Part shown: one piece after another, positions 33,913 to 33,958 of the stretch
Position numbering within the stretch: the stretch's first letter is position 1
How the letters are laid out: every line of letters starts with the position of its first letter
Assembly (NCBI RefSeq): GCF_003437535.1
Contig: NZ_QSQT01000034.1
Span: forward strand, 1-33,958
Source: Phocaeicola plebeius
GTDB lineage: Bacteria > Bacteroidota > Bacteroidia > Bacteroidales > Bacteroidaceae
Direction: 5' to 3'
Length of the DNA: 33,958 nucleotides
The notes under the pieces: generated by a model
The model's input: the letters and a program-made list of their open reading frames with translations, nothing else
What the model was told of the DNA's origin: nothing
The model's database searches: none
Position numbers and translations under genes: made by a program

Positions 33913-33958
33913 GGAGAGGTGGCAGAGTGGTCGATTGCGGCGGTCTTGAAAACCGTTG
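33913..33958 (+). tRNA. tRNA-Ser (anticodon UGA), 5' part, cut by window end
   Basis: The sequence from GGAGAGGTGGCAGAGTGGTC onward gives the acceptor 5' strand, a D-arm and the anticodon loop CTTGAAA between GCGGT and ACCGT, so the anticodon is UGA. It continues past the window, where the long variable arm typical of tRNA-Ser should follow. Confidence 0.92.

Overview
The window reads as a chromosomal segment of a gut Bacteroidales bacterium of the Bacteroides/Phocaeicola type. The evidence is a SusC/SusD polysaccharide utilization locus (PUL), a CRISPR repeat of the Bacteroides type II-C kind, many promoters of the Bacteroides form TTTG-N19-21-TAnnTTTG, and enzymes typical of the phylum. The species cannot be fixed from the sequence alone.

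Layout. 1-634: a CRISPR array of seven perfect 47-bp repeats, seven spacers and a decayed end repeat; no cas gene lies inside the window. 680-8183: a four-gene minus-strand PUL (SusC, SusD, GH18 endo-beta-N-acetylglucosaminidase, DUF1735/LamG lipoprotein), probably for N-glycans, with a promoter about 365 bp upstream of susC and a strong leader hairpin. 8191-8469: two identical tRNA-Arg(UCU) genes with their promoter and terminator. 8489-14885: a degenerate palindrome array, then an AddA/AddB-type helicase-nuclease pair on the plus strand. 15044-19490: a minus-strand operon of DUF2461, YhcH-like, glycogen branching enzyme and a DUF6057-like membrane protein. 19511-23570: an inositol monophosphatase-type enzyme, a 14-repeat MORN protein, an M16 peptidase homologue lacking its zinc motif, and KdsB. 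23605-25487: a coupled AAA ATPase and DUF4276 (Toprim-like) pair, a candidate defence module. 25560-25712: an exact 22-bp-period palindrome array. 25731-29681: an operon of a NapH/NapG-like iron-sulfur protein, a Tat-type aldo/keto reductase with ferredoxin domain, DUF1893, and an ECF-transporter S-like protein. 29735-32284: a CoA-transferase and RNase Z. 32344-33810: an ECF sigma factor, a possible anti-sigma factor and a CpxP/Spy-like periplasmic protein. 33841-33958: a textbook promoter and the 5' part of tRNA-Ser(UGA).

How parts fit. The PUL captures glycans at the outer membrane after a surface GH18 cut. AddAB, CRISPR and the AAA/DUF4276 pair all act, or probably act, on DNA, including foreign DNA. 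The sigma, anti-sigma and CpxP-like trio looks like an envelope stress circuit. The most unusual items are the two palindrome arrays with a period of about 22 bp, each lying just upstream of a DNA-processing operon; the AAA/DUF4276 pair; the iron-sulfur/DUF1893/ECF-S operon; and promoter-like boxes inside every CRISPR repeat.
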